Shown here in pieces: positions 44,298 through 56,860 of a DNA stretch of 64,000 bases. Under the pieces are notes generated by a model. The model was given only the letters and a program-made list of their open reading frames with translations, had not been told where the DNA came from and ran no database searches. This stretch comes from Streptomyces sp. LBL (GTDB taxonomy: Bacteria; Actinomycetota; Actinomycetes; Streptomycetales; Streptomycetaceae), in the NCBI RefSeq assembly GCF_029893585.1, contig NZ_JARXYX010000005.1:186001-250000 (forward strand), written 5' to 3'. A program made the position numbers and the translations under genes. How positions within the stretch are numbered: the first letter of the stretch is position 1; each line of letters starts with the position of its first letter.

Positions 44298-46271
44298 TCA
44301 GACCGCCCTCATCAGCAGGGTCGCGGCGACGAGGACCGCCGCACCGCCGAACATCGAGACCGCGTACGACCGCGCGAAGCCGTTCTGCAGCCTGCGCATC
44401 CGTCCGGAGAGGCCGCCCATCGAGGCCGCCGTGCCGTTGACGACACCGTCGACCAGGGTGTGGTCGACGTACACCAGCGAGCGGGTGAGGTGCTCTCCAC
44501 CGCGGACCAGGACCACGTGGTTGAAGTCGTCCTGGAGCAGGTCGCGCCGGGCGGCCCGGGTGAGCAGCGACCCACGCGGGGCGAGGACCGGGACGGGACG
44601 GCGGCCGTACTGGGCGTAGGCGATGGCGACGCCGACGACGAGGAGGGCCATGGTGGCCAGGGTGACCGTGAGGGCACTGACCGGCGAGTCGCCCTCCGAG
44701 TGGCCGGTGACGGGCTCCAGCCAGTGCAGGAAACGGTCGCCGATGCTGAAGAACCCGCCCGCGAACACCGAGCCGAAGGCCAGCACGATCATCGGGATCG
44801 TCATGGTCCTGGGCGACTCGTGCGGGTGCGGTTCGGCGTGCTCGCCCTGGTGCTCGGCGGCGGGCTCCGCGCTCGGGGCCTCCGGGGAGCGGGTCGGCTG
44901 ACGGCGCCACCGTTCTTCTCCGAAGAACGTCATCAGCATCACGCGTGTCATGTAGTACGCCGTGATGGCCGCGCCCAGCAGGGCCGCGCCGCCGAGGATC
45001 CAGCCCTCGGTGCCGCCCTTGGCGAAGGCCGCCTCGATGATCTTGTCCTTGGAGAAGAAGCCGGACAGGCCCGGGAAGCCGATGATGGCGAGGTAGCCGA
45101 GGCCGAAGGTGACGAAGGTGATCGGCATGTACTTCCTGAGGCCGCCGTATTTCCGCATGTCGACCTCGTCGTTCATGCCGTGCATGACCGAACCGGCACC
45201 GAGGAACAGCCCGGCCTTGAAGAAGCCGTGCGTCACCAGGTGCATGATCGCGAAGACGTAGCCGATGGGGCCGAGGCCCGCGGCGAGCACCATGTAGCCG
45301 ATCTGCGACATGGTCGAGCCGGCCAGCGCCTTCTTGATGTCGTCCTTCGCGCAACCGACGATCGCACCGAACAGGAGCGTGACCGCCCCGACGATCGTGA
45401 CCACGAGTTGCGCGTCGGGCGCCGCGTTGAAGATGGCGCCGGAGCGGACGATGAGGTAGACGCCCGCGGTCACCATCGTCGCGGCGTGGATGAGGGCCGA
45501 GACCGGGGTCGGGCCCTCCATCGCGTCCCCGAGCCAGGACTGCAGTGGCACCTGGGCCGACTTGCCGCAGGCGGCGAGCAGGAGCATCAGGGCGATGCCG
45601 GTGAGTGTGGCCTCGGAGGCGTCGCCGACGAGCCCGGGCTTTTCCTGGGTGCCGAGCACCGGACCGAAGGCGAAGGTGCCGAACGTCGTGAACATCAGCA
45701 TGATCGCGATCGACAGGCCCATGTCGCCGACCCGGTTGACCAGGAAGGCTTTCTTCGCCGCCGTGGCCGCGCTGGGCTTGTGCTGCCAGAAGCCGATCAG
45801 CAGGTAGGAGGCGAGGCCGACGCCCTCCCAGCCGACGTACAGCAGGAGGTAGTTGTCGGCGAGGACGAGCAGCAGCATCGCCGCGAGGAACAGGTTCAGG
45901 TAGCCGAAGAAGCGGCGGCGCCGTTCGTCGTGCTCCATGTACCCGATCGAGTACAGGTGGATCAGCGAGCCGACGCCGGTGATCAGCAGCACGAACGTCA
46001 TCGACAGCTGGTCGAGTTGGAAGCCGACGTCCGCCTGGAAGCCCTCGACCGGCACCCAGCTGAACAGGTGTTGGGTGAGCGTGCGGTGTTCGGCTCCCTT
46101 ACCGAGCAGGTCGGCGAAGAGGATCACGCCGACCACGAAGGACGCGGCGGCCAGGGCCGTGCCGATCCAGTGGCCGACGGCATCCAGTCTCCGGCCGCCG
46201 CACAGCAGGACCGCCGCTCCGAGCAGGGGCGCCGCGATGAGCAGCGCGATCAGGTTCTCAGCGTTAGTCAC
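44298..46271 (-). CDS. nuoL: NADH-quinone oxidoreductase subunit L
   Basis: A 657-residue distal antiporter-like subunit with the long lateral helix at its C-terminus. Key Glu in [20 protein letters not shown] and Lys in [33 protein letters not shown] are present, plus [22 protein letters not shown] cytoplasmic loop around residues 455-490 is enriched in His, Glu and Pro ([15 protein letters not shown]), longer than in many homologues. Starts 14 bases after nuoK. Confidence 0.97.
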   Translation of the reverse strand: MTNAENLIALLIAAPLLGAAVLLCGGRRLDAVGHWIGTALAAASFVVGVILFADLLGKGAEHRTLTQHLFSWVPVEGFQADVGFQLDQLSMTFVLLITGVGSLIHLYSIGYMEHDERRRRFFGYLNLFLAAMLLLVLADNYLLLYVGWEGVGLASYLLIGFWQHKPSAATAAKKAFLVNRVGDMGLSIAIMLMFTTFGTFAFGPVLGTQEKPGLVGDASEATLTGIALMLLLAACGKSAQVPLQSWLGDAMEGPTPVSALIHAATMVTAGVYLIVRSGAIFNAAPDAQLVVTIVGAVTLLFGAIVGCAKDDIKKALAGSTMSQIGYMVLAAGLGPIGYVFAIMHLVTHGFFKAGLFLGAGSVMHGMNDEVDMRKYGGLRKYMPITFVTFGLGYLAIIGFPGLSGFFSKDKIIEAAFAKGGTEGWILGGAALLGAAITAYYMTRVMLMTFFGEERWRRQPTRSPEAPSAEPAAEHQGEHAEPHPHESPRTMTIPMIVLAFGSVFAGGFFSIGDRFLHWLEPVTGHSEGDSPVSALTVTLATMALLVVGVAIAYAQYGRRPVPVLAPRGSLLTRAARRDLLQDDFNHVVLVRGGEHLTRSLVYVDHTLVDGVVNGTAASMGGLSGRMRRLQNGFARSYAVSMFGGAAVLVAATLLMRAV

Positions 46272-46285
46272 GGTTCAGCGACCCC

Positions 46286-46585
46286 TTACAGCTTCATCAG
46301 GCTGGCGTCGTCGACCGAGGCCGAGTGGCGGGAACGGAACAGCGACACGATGATCGCCAGCCCGACCACGACCTCCGCGGCGGCGACGACCATCGTGAAG
46401 AAGGCGATGATCTGGCCGTCGAGGTTGCCGTGCATCCGGGAGAAGGCGACGAACGCGAGGTTGCAGGCGTTGAGCATGAGCTCGACACACATGAACACGA
46501 CGATCGCGTTGCGCCGGATCAGCACACCCGTGGCGCCGATCGTGAACAACAGGGCGGCGAGGTAGAGGTAGTTGACGGGGTTCAC
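46286..46585 (-). CDS. nuoK: NADH-quinone oxidoreductase subunit K
   Basis: A 99-residue three-helix membrane subunit. Conserved glutamates that pass protons lie in [15 protein letters not shown] and [16 protein letters not shown] start overlaps the nuoJ stop by four bases (GTGA). Standard length for the family. Confidence 0.96.
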   Translation of the reverse strand: MNPVNYLYLAALLFTIGATGVLIRRNAIVVFMCVELMLNACNLAFVAFSRMHGNLDGQIIAFFTMVVAAAEVVVGLAIIVSLFRSRHSASVDDASLMKL

Positions 46586-47445
46586 TTCGACGCCTCCTCG
46601 GGCCGCTTGTGGTCCGCCGGTACGATCGGGGTGCGTTCCAGGCGCTCCTCGGCGCGCTGCTCCAAGGCCCGCAGGTCGTTGATCGCCTCCTGCGACACGT
46701 CCCGGATCTGGCCGCGCTCCCGCAGCGTCTTGCTGACGGTGAGGTCGGACGGGGTGCCGTCGGGCAGCAGGCCCGCGATGTCCACGGCGTTGTGCCGGGC
46801 GTACACGCCGGGTGCCGGCAGCGGCGGTAGGTGCTTGCCCTCGCGCACCCGCTCCTCGGACATCTCGCGCTGCGTCTTGGGACGCTCGGTGCGCTCGCGG
46901 TGGGTGAGCACCATGGCGCCGACGGCGGCCGTGATCAGCAGGGCGCCGGTGATCTCGAAGGCGAAGACGTACTTGGTGAACATGAGGGCGGCGAGGCCCT
47001 GCACGTTCCCGTTCGCGTTGGCCTGGCCGACACCGTTGAACTCCGTGAGGGAGGCGTTGCCGATGCCCGCGAACAGCAGGACGCCGAAGCCGAGCCCGCA
47101 CGCCAGGGCCAGCCAGCGCTGGCCCCTGATGGTCTCCTTCAGGGAGTCCGCCGCGGTGACGCCGACGAGCATCACCACGAACAGGAACAACATCATGATC
47201 GCGCCGGTGTAGACGATGATCTGGACGACGCCGAGGAAGTAGGCGCCGTTGGCGAGGTAGAACACCGCCAAAATGATCATGGTGCCGGCAAGACAGAGCG
47301 CGCTGTGCACGGCCCTCTTCATGAAGACGGTGCACAGAGCCCCGATCACGGCGACAGTGCCGAGGACCCAGAACTGGAAGGCCTCACCCGTGGAGGTCGA
47401 GTAATCCGCGAGGGACGTGGAGTGGACGGCGAGGTGCGCGGTCAT
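46582..47445 (-). CDS. nuoJ: NADH-quinone oxidoreductase subunit J
   Basis: A 287-residue subunit with five helices in the first ~180 residues ([70 protein letters not shown]). The last ~100 residues form a charged cytoplasmic tail ([16 protein letters not shown] onward), longer than in E. coli. Overlaps nuoI and nuoK by four bases each. Confidence 0.95.
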   Translation of the reverse strand: MTAHLAVHSTSLADYSTSTGEAFQFWVLGTVAVIGALCTVFMKRAVHSALCLAGTMIILAVFYLANGAYFLGVVQIIVYTGAIMMLFLFVVMLVGVTAADSLKETIRGQRWLALACGLGFGVLLFAGIGNASLTEFNGVGQANANGNVQGLAALMFTKYVFAFEITGALLITAAVGAMVLTHRERTERPKTQREMSEERVREGKHLPPLPAPGVYARHNAVDIAGLLPDGTPSDLTVSKTLRERGQIRDVSQEAINDLRALEQRAEERLERTPIVPADHKRPEEASK

Positions 47446-48092
47446 CGGTCGATCACCTTCCCGGACGCCGGTTCGCCCTCACCGAAGGTGGACGCGGCCT
47501 CCTGCACCACTTCGCCCTTGGAGAGAGCCACTTGGCGCTCGGTGCCGGCTGCCGCCTCCGTCACCAGGCCCTGGTAATAGTCCTGTTCGTCGGTCCCCGG
47601 GTAAATGGCGTGCGGCGAGTCGACCATGCCGTCATCGAGGCCGGCGAGCAGCTGTTCCTTGGTGTAGATGAGGTTGGCGCGGCTGCTGTCGGCGAGCTCG
47701 AACTCGTTGGTCATCGTCAACGCGCGCGTGGGGCACGCCTCGATGCACAGGCCGCACAGGATGCAGCGGGCGTAGTTGATCTGGTAGACGCGGCCGTACC
47801 GCTCGCCGGGCGAGTAACGCTCCTCGTCGGTGTTGTCGGCGCCCTCCACATAGATGGCGTCGGCGGGGCAGGCCCAGGCGCACAGCTCGCAGCCGATGCA
47901 CTTCTCCAGGCCGTCCGGATGCCGGTTGAGCTGGTGCCGTCCGTGGAAACGGGGAGCGGTGGTCTTCTGCTGCTCCGGGTACTGCTCGGTCAGCCGCTTC
48001 TTGAACATGGCCTTGAAGGTCACGCCGAAGCCGGCCACGGGGTTCTGGAAGCCAGGCTTCGTCTGCCCGGCCTCCTTGGGCTCCTCAGCCAT
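47442..48092 (-). CDS. nuoI: NADH-quinone oxidoreductase subunit I
   Basis: A 216-residue iron-sulfur subunit. Two [4Fe-4S] motifs: [20 protein letters not shown] and [19 protein letters not shown]-terminal amphipathic helix [19 protein letters not shown]; acidic C-terminal extension of ~60 residues. ATG at 48092 has AAAGGAGG in front and lies within the last codons of nuoH (8-bp overlap). Distinct from the NuoI of the second set (85-690), which has a shorter tail. Confidence 0.96.
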   Translation of the reverse strand: MAEEPKEAGQTKPGFQNPVAGFGVTFKAMFKKRLTEQYPEQQKTTAPRFHGRHQLNRHPDGLEKCIGCELCAWACPADAIYVEGADNTDEERYSPGERYGRVYQINYARCILCGLCIEACPTRALTMTNEFELADSSRANLIYTKEQLLAGLDDGMVDSPHAIYPGTDEQDYYQGLVTEAAAGTERQVALSKGEVVQEAASTFGEGEPASGKVIDR

Positions 48093-49449
48093 CGGACGCC
48101 TCCTTTCCATCCAGAGATCCGTCACTCTGAGTATCGGGCCCACCACTGACAATCAGCTCCCGCTCGCGGCGCGAGCGGCGCCGCGGCACCGGCGGGAGCT
48201 CCTGTCCCGGCAGCGGCGGTACGGGGAATCCGCCGGCCATCGGGTCGAACCCTGCCGGTTCCTCGACGGGCTGCTCGGCTGCCTTGGCCTTGTCGCGGAA
48301 CGTGTCGGCGACGAAGGAGAGCAACAGCAGGACGAGGACACCGCCGGCGACGTAGAGGGCGATGTCGGCGAAGTCGTAGTTCTCGTTCTTGAGGGTCCGC
48401 ACGGTGGCGACGAGCATCAGCCAGACCAGGGAGATCGGGATGAGGACCTTCCAGCCGAGCTTCATCAGCTGGTCGTAGCGGACGCGCGGGAGCGTGCCGC
48501 GCAGCCAGATGAAGAAGAACAGCAGCAACTGCACCTTGATCACGAACCAGAGCAGCGGCCACCAGCCGTGGTTGGCGCCCTCCCAGAAGGTGCTGACCGG
48601 CCAGGGGGCCCGCCAGCCGCCCAGGAAGAGCGTGGTCGCCACGGCCGAGACCGTCACCATGTTCACGTACTCGGCGAGCATGAACATCGCGAACTTGATC
48701 GACGAGTACTCGGTGTTGAAGCCGCCGACCAGGTCGCCCTCGGATTCCGGCATGTCGAAGGGGGCACGGTTGGTCTCGCCGACCATCGTCACGATGTAGA
48801 TCAGGAAGGACACCGGCAGCAGCACGATGTACCAGCGGTCATGCTGCTGTTCGACGATCGCGGAGGTCGACATGGACCCGGAGTAGAGGAACACCGAGGC
48901 GAACGCGGCGCCCATGGCGATCTCGTAGGAGATCATCTGTGCGCAGGAGCGCAGACCGCCGAGCAGCGGGTAAGTGGATCCGGAACTCCAACCCGCCAGC
49001 ACGATGCCGTAGATACCGACCGAGGCGACCGCGAGGATGAAGAGCATCGCGATCGGCAGGTCGGTGAGCTGCATCGCGGTGCGCTGGCCGAAGATCGAGA
49101 TCTCGTTGCCGGCCGGCCCGAAGGGGATCACCGCGATCGCCATGAAGGCCGGGATGGCCGCGACGATCGGCGCGAGGACGTAGACCACCTTGTCCGCGCG
49201 TTTGACGATGACGTCTTCCTTGAGCATCAGCTTCATGCCGTCGGCGAGCGACTGGAGCATGCCCCAGGGGCCGTGCCGGTTCGGGCCGATGCGCAGCTGC
49301 ATCCAGGCGACGACCTTGCGCTCCCACACGATGGAGAACAACACGGTCACCATCAGGAAGGCGAAGCAGAAAACCGCCTTGACGACGACGAGCCACCAGG
49401 GGTCGGTGCCGAACATCGAGAGGTCTTCTGCGGCGAGGTACGGGCTCAT
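48085..49449 (-). CDS. nuoH: NADH-quinone oxidoreductase subunit H
   Basis: A 454-residue membrane subunit forming the quinone tunnel. Landmarks: [62 protein letters not shown] and [14 protein letters not shown]. The last ~80 residues are a hydrophilic Pro/Glu/Arg tail ([20 protein letters not shown]), absent from the second-set NuoH. ATG overlaps the nuoG stop. Confidence 0.96.
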   Translation of the reverse strand: MSPYLAAEDLSMFGTDPWWLVVVKAVFCFAFLMVTVLFSIVWERKVVAWMQLRIGPNRHGPWGMLQSLADGMKLMLKEDVIVKRADKVVYVLAPIVAAIPAFMAIAVIPFGPAGNEISIFGQRTAMQLTDLPIAMLFILAVASVGIYGIVLAGWSSGSTYPLLGGLRSCAQMISYEIAMGAAFASVFLYSGSMSTSAIVEQQHDRWYIVLLPVSFLIYIVTMVGETNRAPFDMPESEGDLVGGFNTEYSSIKFAMFMLAEYVNMVTVSAVATTLFLGGWRAPWPVSTFWEGANHGWWPLLWFVIKVQLLLFFFIWLRGTLPRVRYDQLMKLGWKVLIPISLVWLMLVATVRTLKNENYDFADIALYVAGGVLVLLLLSFVADTFRDKAKAAEQPVEEPAGFDPMAGGFPVPPLPGQELPPVPRRRSRRERELIVSGGPDTQSDGSLDGKEASDG

Positions 49450-51953
49450 GCCTCCACCTCCTTGGGAGCTTCGGCGGCGAGCGTCGCCGGTCCGATGCGG
49501 ACGAGGGAACCGGGCCGCGCCCCGGTGTCGGAGGCGACACCCCCGCCCGCGGAGTTCAGCGGGAGCCAGACCACCCGGTCCGGCATCTCGGTGATGCGCA
49601 GCGGGAACTCACAGGCTCCGGCGGGGCCGGTCACGGCGAGCAGGTCGCCGTCCTTCACGCCGGCTTCGGCGGCGGTCGCGGGCGACACGCGCGCGTGGGC
49701 CGCGTGCCGCGTCCCGGCGAGCGCCTCGTCTCCCTGCTGGAGGACACCCTGGTCCAGCAGCAGCCGGTGCCCGGCCAGCACGGCCTCTCCGGCGGCCGGT
49801 CGCGGCAACGTGGCGGCGTGCTCCAGGGGTTCGGTGGCCCGTGGCCCGTCCCAGGCACCCAGCCGGTCCAGCTCCGCGCGCGTGGTGCGCAGATCCGGCA
49901 GCCCCAGGTGTACGTCCATGGCGTCGGCCAGCATCTGGAGCACGCGCGCGTCGGTGGGCGCGAGGCGGCGGGTCATGTGGTCGGGCTTGAGCGCTGCCTC
50001 GAAGAAACGCACTCGGCCTTCCCAGTTGAGGAAGGTGCCCGCCTTCTCGGCGACCGCGGCCACCGGCAGCACGACGTCCGCGAGTGCGGTGACCTCGCTG
50101 GGCCGCAGTTCCAGCGACACCAGGAAGCCGACCTCCTGGAGTGCCTCACGCGCGCGTGCCGGGTCCGGCAGGTCGTCGACCTCGACGCCCGCGACCACCA
50201 GCGCCTGGAGTGCGCCACCGGCGGCGGCCTCCACGATCTGATCCGTGTCGCGCCCGTAGCGGTGCGGCAGTTGCGCCAGACCCCATACCGCGGCGACCTC
50301 GTCCCGCGCGCGCGGGTCGGTCGCCGGACGGCCGCCCGGCAGCAGGGTGGGCAGCGCGCCCGCCTCGACGGCACCGCGCTCCCCGGCCCGGCGCGGGATC
50401 CACACCAACTGTGCGCCGGTCGCGGACGCTGCCCGTACGGTGGCGGTCAGCCCGCCGGCCACGGCGGCCAGCCGTTCACCTACGACGATCACCGCACCCT
50501 CGGTGCGCAGCGCCTCCGCGGCCGCCCTCGCCCCGTCATCCTCCAGACCGACCCCGCTCGCGAGCGCGTCCAGCCACTCGGTCTCGGTGCCGGGAGCGGC
50601 CGGCAGCAGCGTGCCGCCCGCCTTCTCCAGACCGCGCGTGGTGTGCGTGGCGAGAGAGAACACCTTCTGCCTGTGCCCCCGCCAGGCCTTGCGCAGCCTC
50701 AGGAAGACGCCGGGCGCCTCCTCCTCGGCCTCGAACCCGACCAGCAGAACGGCGGGCGCCTTCTCCAGAGCGGTGTACGTGACGCCCGTACCGTCGAGGT
50801 CACGACCCCGTCCGGCGATCCGGGCGGCCAGGAAGTCGGCCTCCTCGGGGCTGTGCACCCGCGCGCGGAAGTCGATGTCGTTGGTGTCGAGCGCCACGCG
50901 CGCGAACTTGCTGTACGCGTAGGCGTCCTCGATGGTGAGCCGGCCGCCGGTCAGGACTCCCGTCCGGCCCCGCGAGGCGAGCAGACCCTGGGCCGCGATC
51001 TGCAGCGCCTCCGGCCAGGACGCCGGTACGAGCTCACCCTCGGGATTGCGCACCAGGGGCGTCTCGAGCCGGTCCCGCTGCTGCGCGTACCGGAACGCGA
51101 AGCGCCCCTTGTCGCAGATCCACTCCTCGTTGACCTCGGGGTCGTCGGCCGCGAGCCGCCGCATGACCTTGCCGCGCCGGTGGTCGGTGCGGGTGGCGCA
51201 GCCGCCGGAGCAGTGCTCGCACACCGAGGGCGAGGAGATCAGGTCGAAGGGGCGGGAGCGGAACCGGTACGCCGCCGAGGTCAGCGCGCCGACCGGACAG
51301 ATCTGGATGGTGTTGCCGGAGAAGTACGACTCGAAGGGGTCGCCCTCGCCGGTGCCGACCTGCTGGAGCGCGCCCCGCTCGATCAGCTCGATCATCGGGT
51401 CGCCCGCGATCTGGTGGGAGAACCGGGTACAGCGGGCGCACAGCACGCACCGCTCACGGTCGAGCAGCACCTGCGTGGAGATGGGGACGGGCTTCTCGTA
51501 TGTCCGCTTCTTGCCTTCGAAGCGGGACTCGGCGTTGCCGTGCGACATCGCCTGGTTCTGCAGGGGACACTCGCCGCCCTTGTCGCAGACCGGGCAGTCC
51601 AGCGGGTGATTGATGAGGAGCAGTTCCATCACACCGTGCTGGGCCTTCTCGGCGACCGGCGAGGTGAGGTGGGTCTTCACCACCATTCCGTCCGTGCAGG
51701 TGATCGTGCAGGAAGCCATCGGCTTGCGCTGGCCCTCGACCTCGACGATGCACTGGCGGCAGGCGCCGGCCGGGTCGAGGAGGGGATGGTCGCAGAACCG
51801 GGGGATCTCGATGCCGAGTTGCTCGGCGGCCCGGATGACCAGGGTGCCTTTCGGCACGCTGATCTCGACGCCGTCGATCGTCAGCGACACGAGATCTTCC
51901 GGCGGGAGCGCCGCTTCTCCTCCGCCGGCGGGAGCGTTGGCGGTCACGGTCAT
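49446..51953 (-). CDS. nuoG: NADH-quinone oxidoreductase subunit G
   Basis: An 835-residue molybdopterin-oxidoreductase-like subunit of the NADH-input module. N-terminal [2Fe-2S] ligands in [21 protein letters not shown], then [14 protein letters not shown], the [4Fe-4S] group [20 protein letters not shown] with CPVGALTS, and the extra N7-type set CEHCSGGC plus a distal Cys in [14 protein letters not shown]. The remaining ~550 residues are the inactive molybdopterin-binding fold. ATG at 51953 overlaps the nuoF TGA. Confidence 0.96.
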   Translation of the reverse strand: MTVTANAPAGGGEAALPPEDLVSLTIDGVEISVPKGTLVIRAAEQLGIEIPRFCDHPLLDPAGACRQCIVEVEGQRKPMASCTITCTDGMVVKTHLTSPVAEKAQHGVMELLLINHPLDCPVCDKGGECPLQNQAMSHGNAESRFEGKKRTYEKPVPISTQVLLDRERCVLCARCTRFSHQIAGDPMIELIERGALQQVGTGEGDPFESYFSGNTIQICPVGALTSAAYRFRSRPFDLISSPSVCEHCSGGCATRTDHRRGKVMRRLAADDPEVNEEWICDKGRFAFRYAQQRDRLETPLVRNPEGELVPASWPEALQIAAQGLLASRGRTGVLTGGRLTIEDAYAYSKFARVALDTNDIDFRARVHSPEEADFLAARIAGRGRDLDGTGVTYTALEKAPAVLLVGFEAEEEAPGVFLRLRKAWRGHRQKVFSLATHTTRGLEKAGGTLLPAAPGTETEWLDALASGVGLEDDGARAAAEALRTEGAVIVVGERLAAVAGGLTATVRAASATGAQLVWIPRRAGERGAVEAGALPTLLPGGRPATDPRARDEVAAVWGLAQLPHRYGRDTDQIVEAAAGGALQALVVAGVEVDDLPDPARAREALQEVGFLVSLELRPSEVTALADVVLPVAAVAEKAGTFLNWEGRVRFFEAALKPDHMTRRLAPTDARVLQMLADAMDVHLGLPDLRTTRAELDRLGAWDGPRATEPLEHAATLPRPAAGEAVLAGHRLLLDQGVLQQGDEALAGTRHAAHARVSPATAAEAGVKDGDLLAVTGPAGACEFPLRITEMPDRVVWLPLNSAGGGVASDTGARPGSLVRIGPATLAAEAPKEVEA

Positions 51954-53299
51954 GCGTTCACCTCCGTGCGGTCGGCCCAGGCCGTCGACTTGGCCGGGTC
52001 GAAGGGACAGCCGCGGCCCGTGATGTGCTGCTCGTACTCCTCGCGGAAGTACTTGAGCGAGGAGAAGATCGGCGAGGCGGCACCGTCGCCGAGGGCGCAG
52101 AAGGACTTGCCGTTGATGTTGTCGGCGATGTCGTTGAGCTTGTCGAGGTCGGACATGGCGCCCTTGCCGGCCTCGATGTCGCGCAGCAACTGCACCAGCC
52201 AGTACGTGCCTTCGCGGCACGGGGTGCACTTGCCGCAGGACTCGTGGGCGTAGAACTCGGTCCAGCGGGTGACGGCGCGGACCACGCAGGTCGTCTCGTC
52301 GAAGCACTGGAGCGCTTTCGTGCCGAGCATGGAACCCGCGGCGCCCACTCCTTCGTAGTCAAGAGGGACGTCGAGGTGCTCGTCGGTGAACATCGGCGTC
52401 GAGGAGCCGCCCGGCGTCCAGAACTTCAGCCGGTGACCGGGGCGCATCCCACCGCTCATCTCCAGGAGCTGGCGGAGGGTGATGCCGAGCGGGGCCTCGT
52501 ACTGGCCGGGGCCGGCGACGTGGCCGCTGAGCGAGTAGAGCGTGAAGCCCGGGGACTTCTCGCTGCCCATCGACCTGAACCAGTCTTTTCCTTTGTGCAG
52601 GATCGCGGGAACCGACGCGATCGATTCGACGTTATTCACCACAGTCGGGCACGCATAGAGGCCCGCGACGGCAGGAAAGGGGGGACGGAGCCGCGGTTGA
52701 CCCCGGCGGCCTTCGAGCGAATCCAGGAGCGCGGTCTCCTCACCGCAGATGTACGCGCCGGCACCCGCGTGCACGGTGAGTTCAAGATTGAGCCCGCTGC
52801 CCAGGATGTTCTCGCCGAGATAGCCCGCCGTACAGGCCTCAGCGACGGCCGAGTGCAGCCGCCGCAGGACGGGGACGACCTCACCACGCAGATAGATGAA
52901 GGCATGCGACGACCTGATGGCATAACACGCGATGACAATGCCCTCGATGAGGCTGTGCGGGTTCGCGAAGAGGAGCGGGATGTCCTTGCAGGTTCCAGGC
53001 TCCGACTCGTCGGCGTTGACAACTAGATAGTGTGGCTTTCCATCCCCCTGGGGAATGAACTGCCATTTCATTCCCGTGGGGAATCCCGCACCGCCGCGGC
53101 CGCGCAGACCGGAGTCCTTGACGTACGCGATCAGGTCGTCAGGCGACATGGCGAGCGCCTTGCGCAGGCCCTCGTATCCTTCGTGCCTTCGGTAGACGTC
53201 CAGAGACCAGGACCTGTCCTCGTCCCAGAAGGCCGACAGCACGGGTGCGAGCAGCTTCTCGGGGCTGGTGTCTTTCAGTTCGGCTGCCAAGGTCATCAC
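51950..53299 (-). CDS. nuoF: NADH-quinone oxidoreductase subunit F
   Basis: A 449-residue subunit that oxidises NADH. FMN/NADH loop [29 protein letters not shown] and [19 protein letters not shown]; [4Fe-4S] N3 ligands in [16 protein letters not shown] with the fourth Cys in [14 protein letters not shown]. The first two codons are both ATG (53299, 53296). Overlaps nuoE and nuoG by four bases each. Confidence 0.97.
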   Translation of the reverse strand: MMTLAAELKDTSPEKLLAPVLSAFWDEDRSWSLDVYRRHEGYEGLRKALAMSPDDLIAYVKDSGLRGRGGAGFPTGMKWQFIPQGDGKPHYLVVNADESEPGTCKDIPLLFANPHSLIEGIVIACYAIRSSHAFIYLRGEVVPVLRRLHSAVAEACTAGYLGENILGSGLNLELTVHAGAGAYICGEETALLDSLEGRRGQPRLRPPFPAVAGLYACPTVVNNVESIASVPAILHKGKDWFRSMGSEKSPGFTLYSLSGHVAGPGQYEAPLGITLRQLLEMSGGMRPGHRLKFWTPGGSSTPMFTDEHLDVPLDYEGVGAAGSMLGTKALQCFDETTCVVRAVTRWTEFYAHESCGKCTPCREGTYWLVQLLRDIEAGKGAMSDLDKLNDIADNINGKSFCALGDGAASPIFSSLKYFREEYEQHITGRGCPFDPAKSTAWADRTEVNA

Positions 53300-54219
53300 T
53301 CCCCCTCCTCGGCGGCGGGCCCTGCCGTATCAGCAGGGCGGGGCGAAGCCCCTCCATCACGGGCGGTGGTGGGCGACGGGTGGGCTGGGTCGGAGGCCGA
53401 CGTGTCCTGTGGCGCGTCGTGTGAGCTCAGGTGCTCGGTGGGCGACGGCTCGTGCACTGCCCCGTCCTGGGGTTCGTCGTGCGGACCGCCGTCGCGCGGA
53501 TGGACCACGCGCGCGGGTGCGGCCTCTCCTCTGGCCAGGCGGAGGCCCACCAGCGAAGCGGGTCCCGCACTGACGCTTGCCTCGACGGCCCCGGGCCGCT
53601 CGTCGGGGAAGCCGGCCAGGATCCGTGCGGTCTCCTTGAAGGTGCACAGCGGTGCCCCGCGCGTGGGCTGGACGGGCCTTCCCGCGCGCAGGTCGTCGAC
53701 GAGGCGCTTGGCAGTGGCCGGGGTCTGGTTGTCGAAGAACTCCCAGTTGACCATCACCACCGGCGCGAAGTCGCAGGCCGCGTTGCACTCGATGTGCTCC
53801 AGGGTGACCTTGTTGTCGTCGGTGGTCTCGCCGTTGCCGACGCCCAGGTGCTCCTGGAGCTCCTCGAAGATCTCGTCGCCGCCCATCACCGCGCACAGGG
53901 TGTTGGTGCAGACGCCGACCTGGTAGTCACCCGACGGCCTGCGCCGGTACATGGTGTAGAAGGTGGCGACCGCGGTGACTTCGGCCGTGGTCAGGTCCAG
54001 CGTGTCCGCGCAGAACTTCATCCCGGTGCGCGTGACATGGCCCTCCTCCGACTGCACGAGATGCAGCAACGGCAGGAGCGCGGACCGGGAGTCGGGGTAG
54101 CGGGCGATGATCTCGCGCGCGTCGGTCTCCAGCCGGGCTCGGACGTCGTCCGGGTAGGCGGGTGCGGGCAGTCCGGGCATGCCCAGGCTGACGCCCCGCT
54201 CCGAAGAAGAGGTGGTCAC
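53296..54219 (-). CDS. nuoE: NADH-quinone oxidoreductase subunit E with long acidic tail
   Basis: A 307-residue subunit. Residues ~20-195 are the thioredoxin-like [2Fe-2S] (N1a) domain with cysteines in [14 protein letters not shown] and [15 protein letters not shown]. The final ~110 residues are Pro/Asp/His/Ala-rich and look disordered ([20 protein letters not shown]). E. coli NuoE is 166 aa. GTG at 54219 overlaps the nuoD stop; upstream in-frame codons are Arg-rich and not NuoE-like. Confidence 0.93.
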   Translation of the reverse strand: MTTSSSERGVSLGMPGLPAPAYPDDVRARLETDAREIIARYPDSRSALLPLLHLVQSEEGHVTRTGMKFCADTLDLTTAEVTAVATFYTMYRRRPSGDYQVGVCTNTLCAVMGGDEIFEELQEHLGVGNGETTDDNKVTLEHIECNAACDFAPVVMVNWEFFDNQTPATAKRLVDDLRAGRPVQPTRGAPLCTFKETARILAGFPDERPGAVEASVSAGPASLVGLRLARGEAAPARVVHPRDGGPHDEPQDGAVHEPSPTEHLSSHDAPQDTSASDPAHPSPTTARDGGASPRPADTAGPAAEEGE

Positions 54220-55538
54220 CGGTCGACGCCTCCCATCACGGGGTCGATGGATGCGACGGCGACGATGACGTCGGCGACCTGGCCGCCCTCGCACATCGCC
54301 GCCATGGCCTGCAGGTTGGTGAAGGACGGGTCCCGGTAGTGGACCCGGTAGGGGCGGGTGCCTCCGTCGGAGACGGCGTGCACCCCGAGTTCACCCTTGG
54401 GCGACTCGACGGCCGCGTACGTCTGTCCCGGCGGCACGCGGAAGCCCTCGGTGACCAGCTTGAAGTGGTGGATCAGGGCCTCCATGGAGGTGCCCATGAT
54501 CTTCTTGATGTGGTCGAGGGAGTTGCCGAGGCCGTCCGGGCCCAGGGCGAGCTGGGCGGGCCAGGCGATCTTCTTGTCGGCGACCATGACCGGGCCGGGC
54601 TGCAGCCGGTCCAGGCACTGCTCGACGATCCGCAGGGACTGGCGCATCTCTTCCAGACGGATCAGGAAGCGGCCGTAGGCGTCGCAGGTGTCGGCGGTCG
54701 GGACATCGAAGTCGTACGTCTCGTAGCCGCAGTACGGCTGGGTCTTGCGCAGGTCGTGCGGCAGGCCGGTGGAGCGCAGGATCGGGCCGGTGGCGCCGAG
54801 GGCCATGCAGCCGGCCAGGTCGAGGTAGCCGACGTCCTGCATACGGGCCTTGAAGATGGGGTTCCCGGTGGCGAGCTTGTCGTACTCCGGAAGGTTCTTC
54901 TTCATCTTCTTCACGAACTCGCGGATGTGGTCCACCGCGCCGGGCGGCAGATCCTGCGCAAGGCCGCCGGGGCGGATGTACGCGTGGTTCATCCGAAGGC
55001 CCGTGATGAGCTCGTAGATGTCGAGAATCAATTCACGATCACGGAATCCGTAGATCATGATCGTGGTGGCGCCGAGCTCCATGCCGCCGGTGGCGATGCA
55101 CACCAGGTGCGACGAAAGCCGGTTCAGCTCCATGAGGAGCACGCGGATGATCGTGGCCCGGTCGGTGATCTGGTCCTCGATGCCGAGGAGTTTCTCGACG
55201 GCGAGACAGTAGGCGGTCTCGTTGAAGAAGGACGTCAGGTAGTCCATGCGCGTCACGAACGTGGTGCCCTGTGTCCACGTGCGGTACTCGAGGTTCTTCT
55301 CGATGCCGGTGTGCAGGTAGCCGATGCCGCAGCGGGCCTCGGTGACCGTCTCACCGTCGATCTCGAGGATCAGGCGGAGCACCCCGTGGGTGGAGGGGTG
55401 CTGGGGGCCCATGTTGACGACGATGCGCTCGTCGTCGGCACGGGCCGCGGACTGGACGACCTCGTCCCAGTCGCCACCGGTGACCGTGTAGACGGTGCCC
55501 TCGGTGGTCTCCCGAGGGGAGGCGTGCGAAGTGCTCAT
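54216..55538 (-). CDS. nuoD: NADH-quinone oxidoreductase subunit D
   Basis: A 440-residue hydrogenase-large-subunit-like protein that makes much of the quinone site. Landmarks: [22 protein letters not shown] with the quinone-contacting His, [35 protein letters not shown], and [36 protein letters not shown] overlaps nuoC. No counterpart exists in the visible part of the second nuo set. Confidence 0.97.
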   Translation of the reverse strand: MSTSHASPRETTEGTVYTVTGGDWDEVVQSAARADDERIVVNMGPQHPSTHGVLRLILEIDGETVTEARCGIGYLHTGIEKNLEYRTWTQGTTFVTRMDYLTSFFNETAYCLAVEKLLGIEDQITDRATIIRVLLMELNRLSSHLVCIATGGMELGATTIMIYGFRDRELILDIYELITGLRMNHAYIRPGGLAQDLPPGAVDHIREFVKKMKKNLPEYDKLATGNPIFKARMQDVGYLDLAGCMALGATGPILRSTGLPHDLRKTQPYCGYETYDFDVPTADTCDAYGRFLIRLEEMRQSLRIVEQCLDRLQPGPVMVADKKIAWPAQLALGPDGLGNSLDHIKKIMGTSMEALIHHFKLVTEGFRVPPGQTYAAVESPKGELGVHAVSDGGTRPYRVHYRDPSFTNLQAMAAMCEGGQVADVIVAVASIDPVMGGVDR

Positions 55539-56296
55539 GAGTACGACCTCCGCTGGTCCGGAGCCGGGATCTGGGCGCCCTTGTACTCGACGGGGATCCC
55601 GCCGAGGGGGTAGTCCTTGCGCTGCGGGTGGCCCTGCCAGTCGTCCGGCATCATGATCCGCGTCAGGGCCGGGTGACCGTCGAAGACGATGCCGAAGAAG
55701 TCGTAGGTCTCCCGCTCGTGCCAGTCGTTGGTCGGATAGACGGGGACCAGGGACGGGATGTGCCGGTCGGTGTCCGGGGCGCTGACTTCCAGGCGGATCA
55801 GCCGGTTGTGGGTGATCGAGCGCAGGTGGTAGACGGCGTGCAGCTCGCGTCCCTTGTCGTGCGGGTAGTGGACCCCGCTGACGCCCGTGCACAGCTCGAA
55901 GCGCAGGGCGGGGTCGTCGCGCAGGGTGCGGGCGACCCGGACCAGGTGCTCACGTTCGATGTGGAAGGTGAGTTCGTCGCGGTCGACGACCGTCTTCTCG
56001 ATCGCGTTGTCGGGCAGGAGCCCCTGCTCCTCCAGTGCGCCTTCCAGTTCGTCGGCGACCTCGTCGAACCAGCCGCCGTAGGGCCGGCTCGCCGGTCCCG
56101 GAAGGCGGACCGAGCGGACCAGGCCGCCGTAGCCGGAGGTGTCGCCGCCGTTGTTCGCGCCGAACATGCCGCGCTGGACGCGGATCTCCTCACCGCCCTC
56201 GCCGCGCCGGCCGGGGAGGTTGTCGGCGCCGAGGTCCTTTTCGGGGTTCACCCCGTTCGCCCCGCCCGCGCCTGTGGTGCCGTTCGCGTCACTCAC
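55535..56296 (-). CDS. nuoC: NADH-quinone oxidoreductase subunit C
   Basis: A 253-residue peripheral subunit. Signature [20 protein letters not shown] with [18 protein letters not shown]. The first ~70 residues are a Gly/Asn/Arg-rich leader ([20 protein letters not shown]) ahead of the domain. GTG at 56296 overlaps the nuoB stop (GTGA). Compare with the second-set NuoC, which has a tail in place of a leader. Confidence 0.95.
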   Translation of the reverse strand: MSDANGTTGAGGANGVNPEKDLGADNLPGRRGEGGEEIRVQRGMFGANNGGDTSGYGGLVRSVRLPGPASRPYGGWFDEVADELEGALEEQGLLPDNAIEKTVVDRDELTFHIEREHLVRVARTLRDDPALRFELCTGVSGVHYPHDKGRELHAVYHLRSITHNRLIRLEVSAPDTDRHIPSLVPVYPTNDWHERETYDFFGIVFDGHPALTRIMMPDDWQGHPQRKDYPLGGIPVEYKGAQIPAPDQRRSYS

Positions 56297-56847
56297 CGCA
56301 GCAGCCCCTTCATCTCGATCGTCGGCAGGGCCTTGAGCGCCGCTTCCTCCGCCTCCCGGGCCGCCTCCTCGGCGTTCACGCCGAGCTTGGAGGTCTGGAT
56401 CTTCTGGTGGAGCTTGAGGATGGCGTCCATCAGCATCTCCGGCCGTGGCGGGCAGCCGGGGAGATAGATGTCGACCGGGACGACGTGGTCGACGCCCTGA
56501 ACGATGGCGTAGTTGTTGAACATGCCGCCCGAGGAGGCGCAGACCCCCATGGAGATCACCCACTTGGGGTTCGGCATCTGGTCGTAGACCTGCCGCAGCA
56601 CCGGCGCCATCTTCTGGCTGACCCGGCCGGCGACGATCATGAGGTCCGCCTGGCGCGGGGATCCGCGAAAGACCTCCATGCCGAAGCGGGCCAGGTCGTA
56701 TCGGCCGGCGCCGGTGGTCATCATCTCGATGGCACAGCAGGCGAGGCCGAAGGTGGCCGGGAAGACGGACGACTTGCGCACCCAGCCCGCGGCCTGCTCG
56801 ACGGTGGTCAGCAGGAAGCCGCTCGGCAGCTTTTCTTCGAGTCCCAT
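56293..56847 (-). CDS. nuoB: NADH-quinone oxidoreductase subunit B
   Basis: A 184-residue subunit carrying cluster N2: Cys-Cys in [14 protein letters not shown], Cys in [17 protein letters not shown] and Cys in [11 protein letters not shown]. The ATG at 56847 gives the usual [11 protein letters not shown] start, 13 bases after nuoA. The C-terminus is a Glu/Ala helix ([17 protein letters not shown]). Confidence 0.97.
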   Translation of the reverse strand: MGLEEKLPSGFLLTTVEQAAGWVRKSSVFPATFGLACCAIEMMTTGAGRYDLARFGMEVFRGSPRQADLMIVAGRVSQKMAPVLRQVYDQMPNPKWVISMGVCASSGGMFNNYAIVQGVDHVVPVDIYLPGCPPRPEMLMDAILKLHQKIQTSKLGVNAEEAAREAEEAALKALPTIEMKGLLR

Positions 56848-56860
56848 GGCTAAAGGCCCC

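Noticed and set aside
49695..52253. Long plus-strand open frame opposite nuoG/nuoF
   Set aside because: Antisense shadow of two well-supported nuo genes, low-complexity composition, no recognisable protein.
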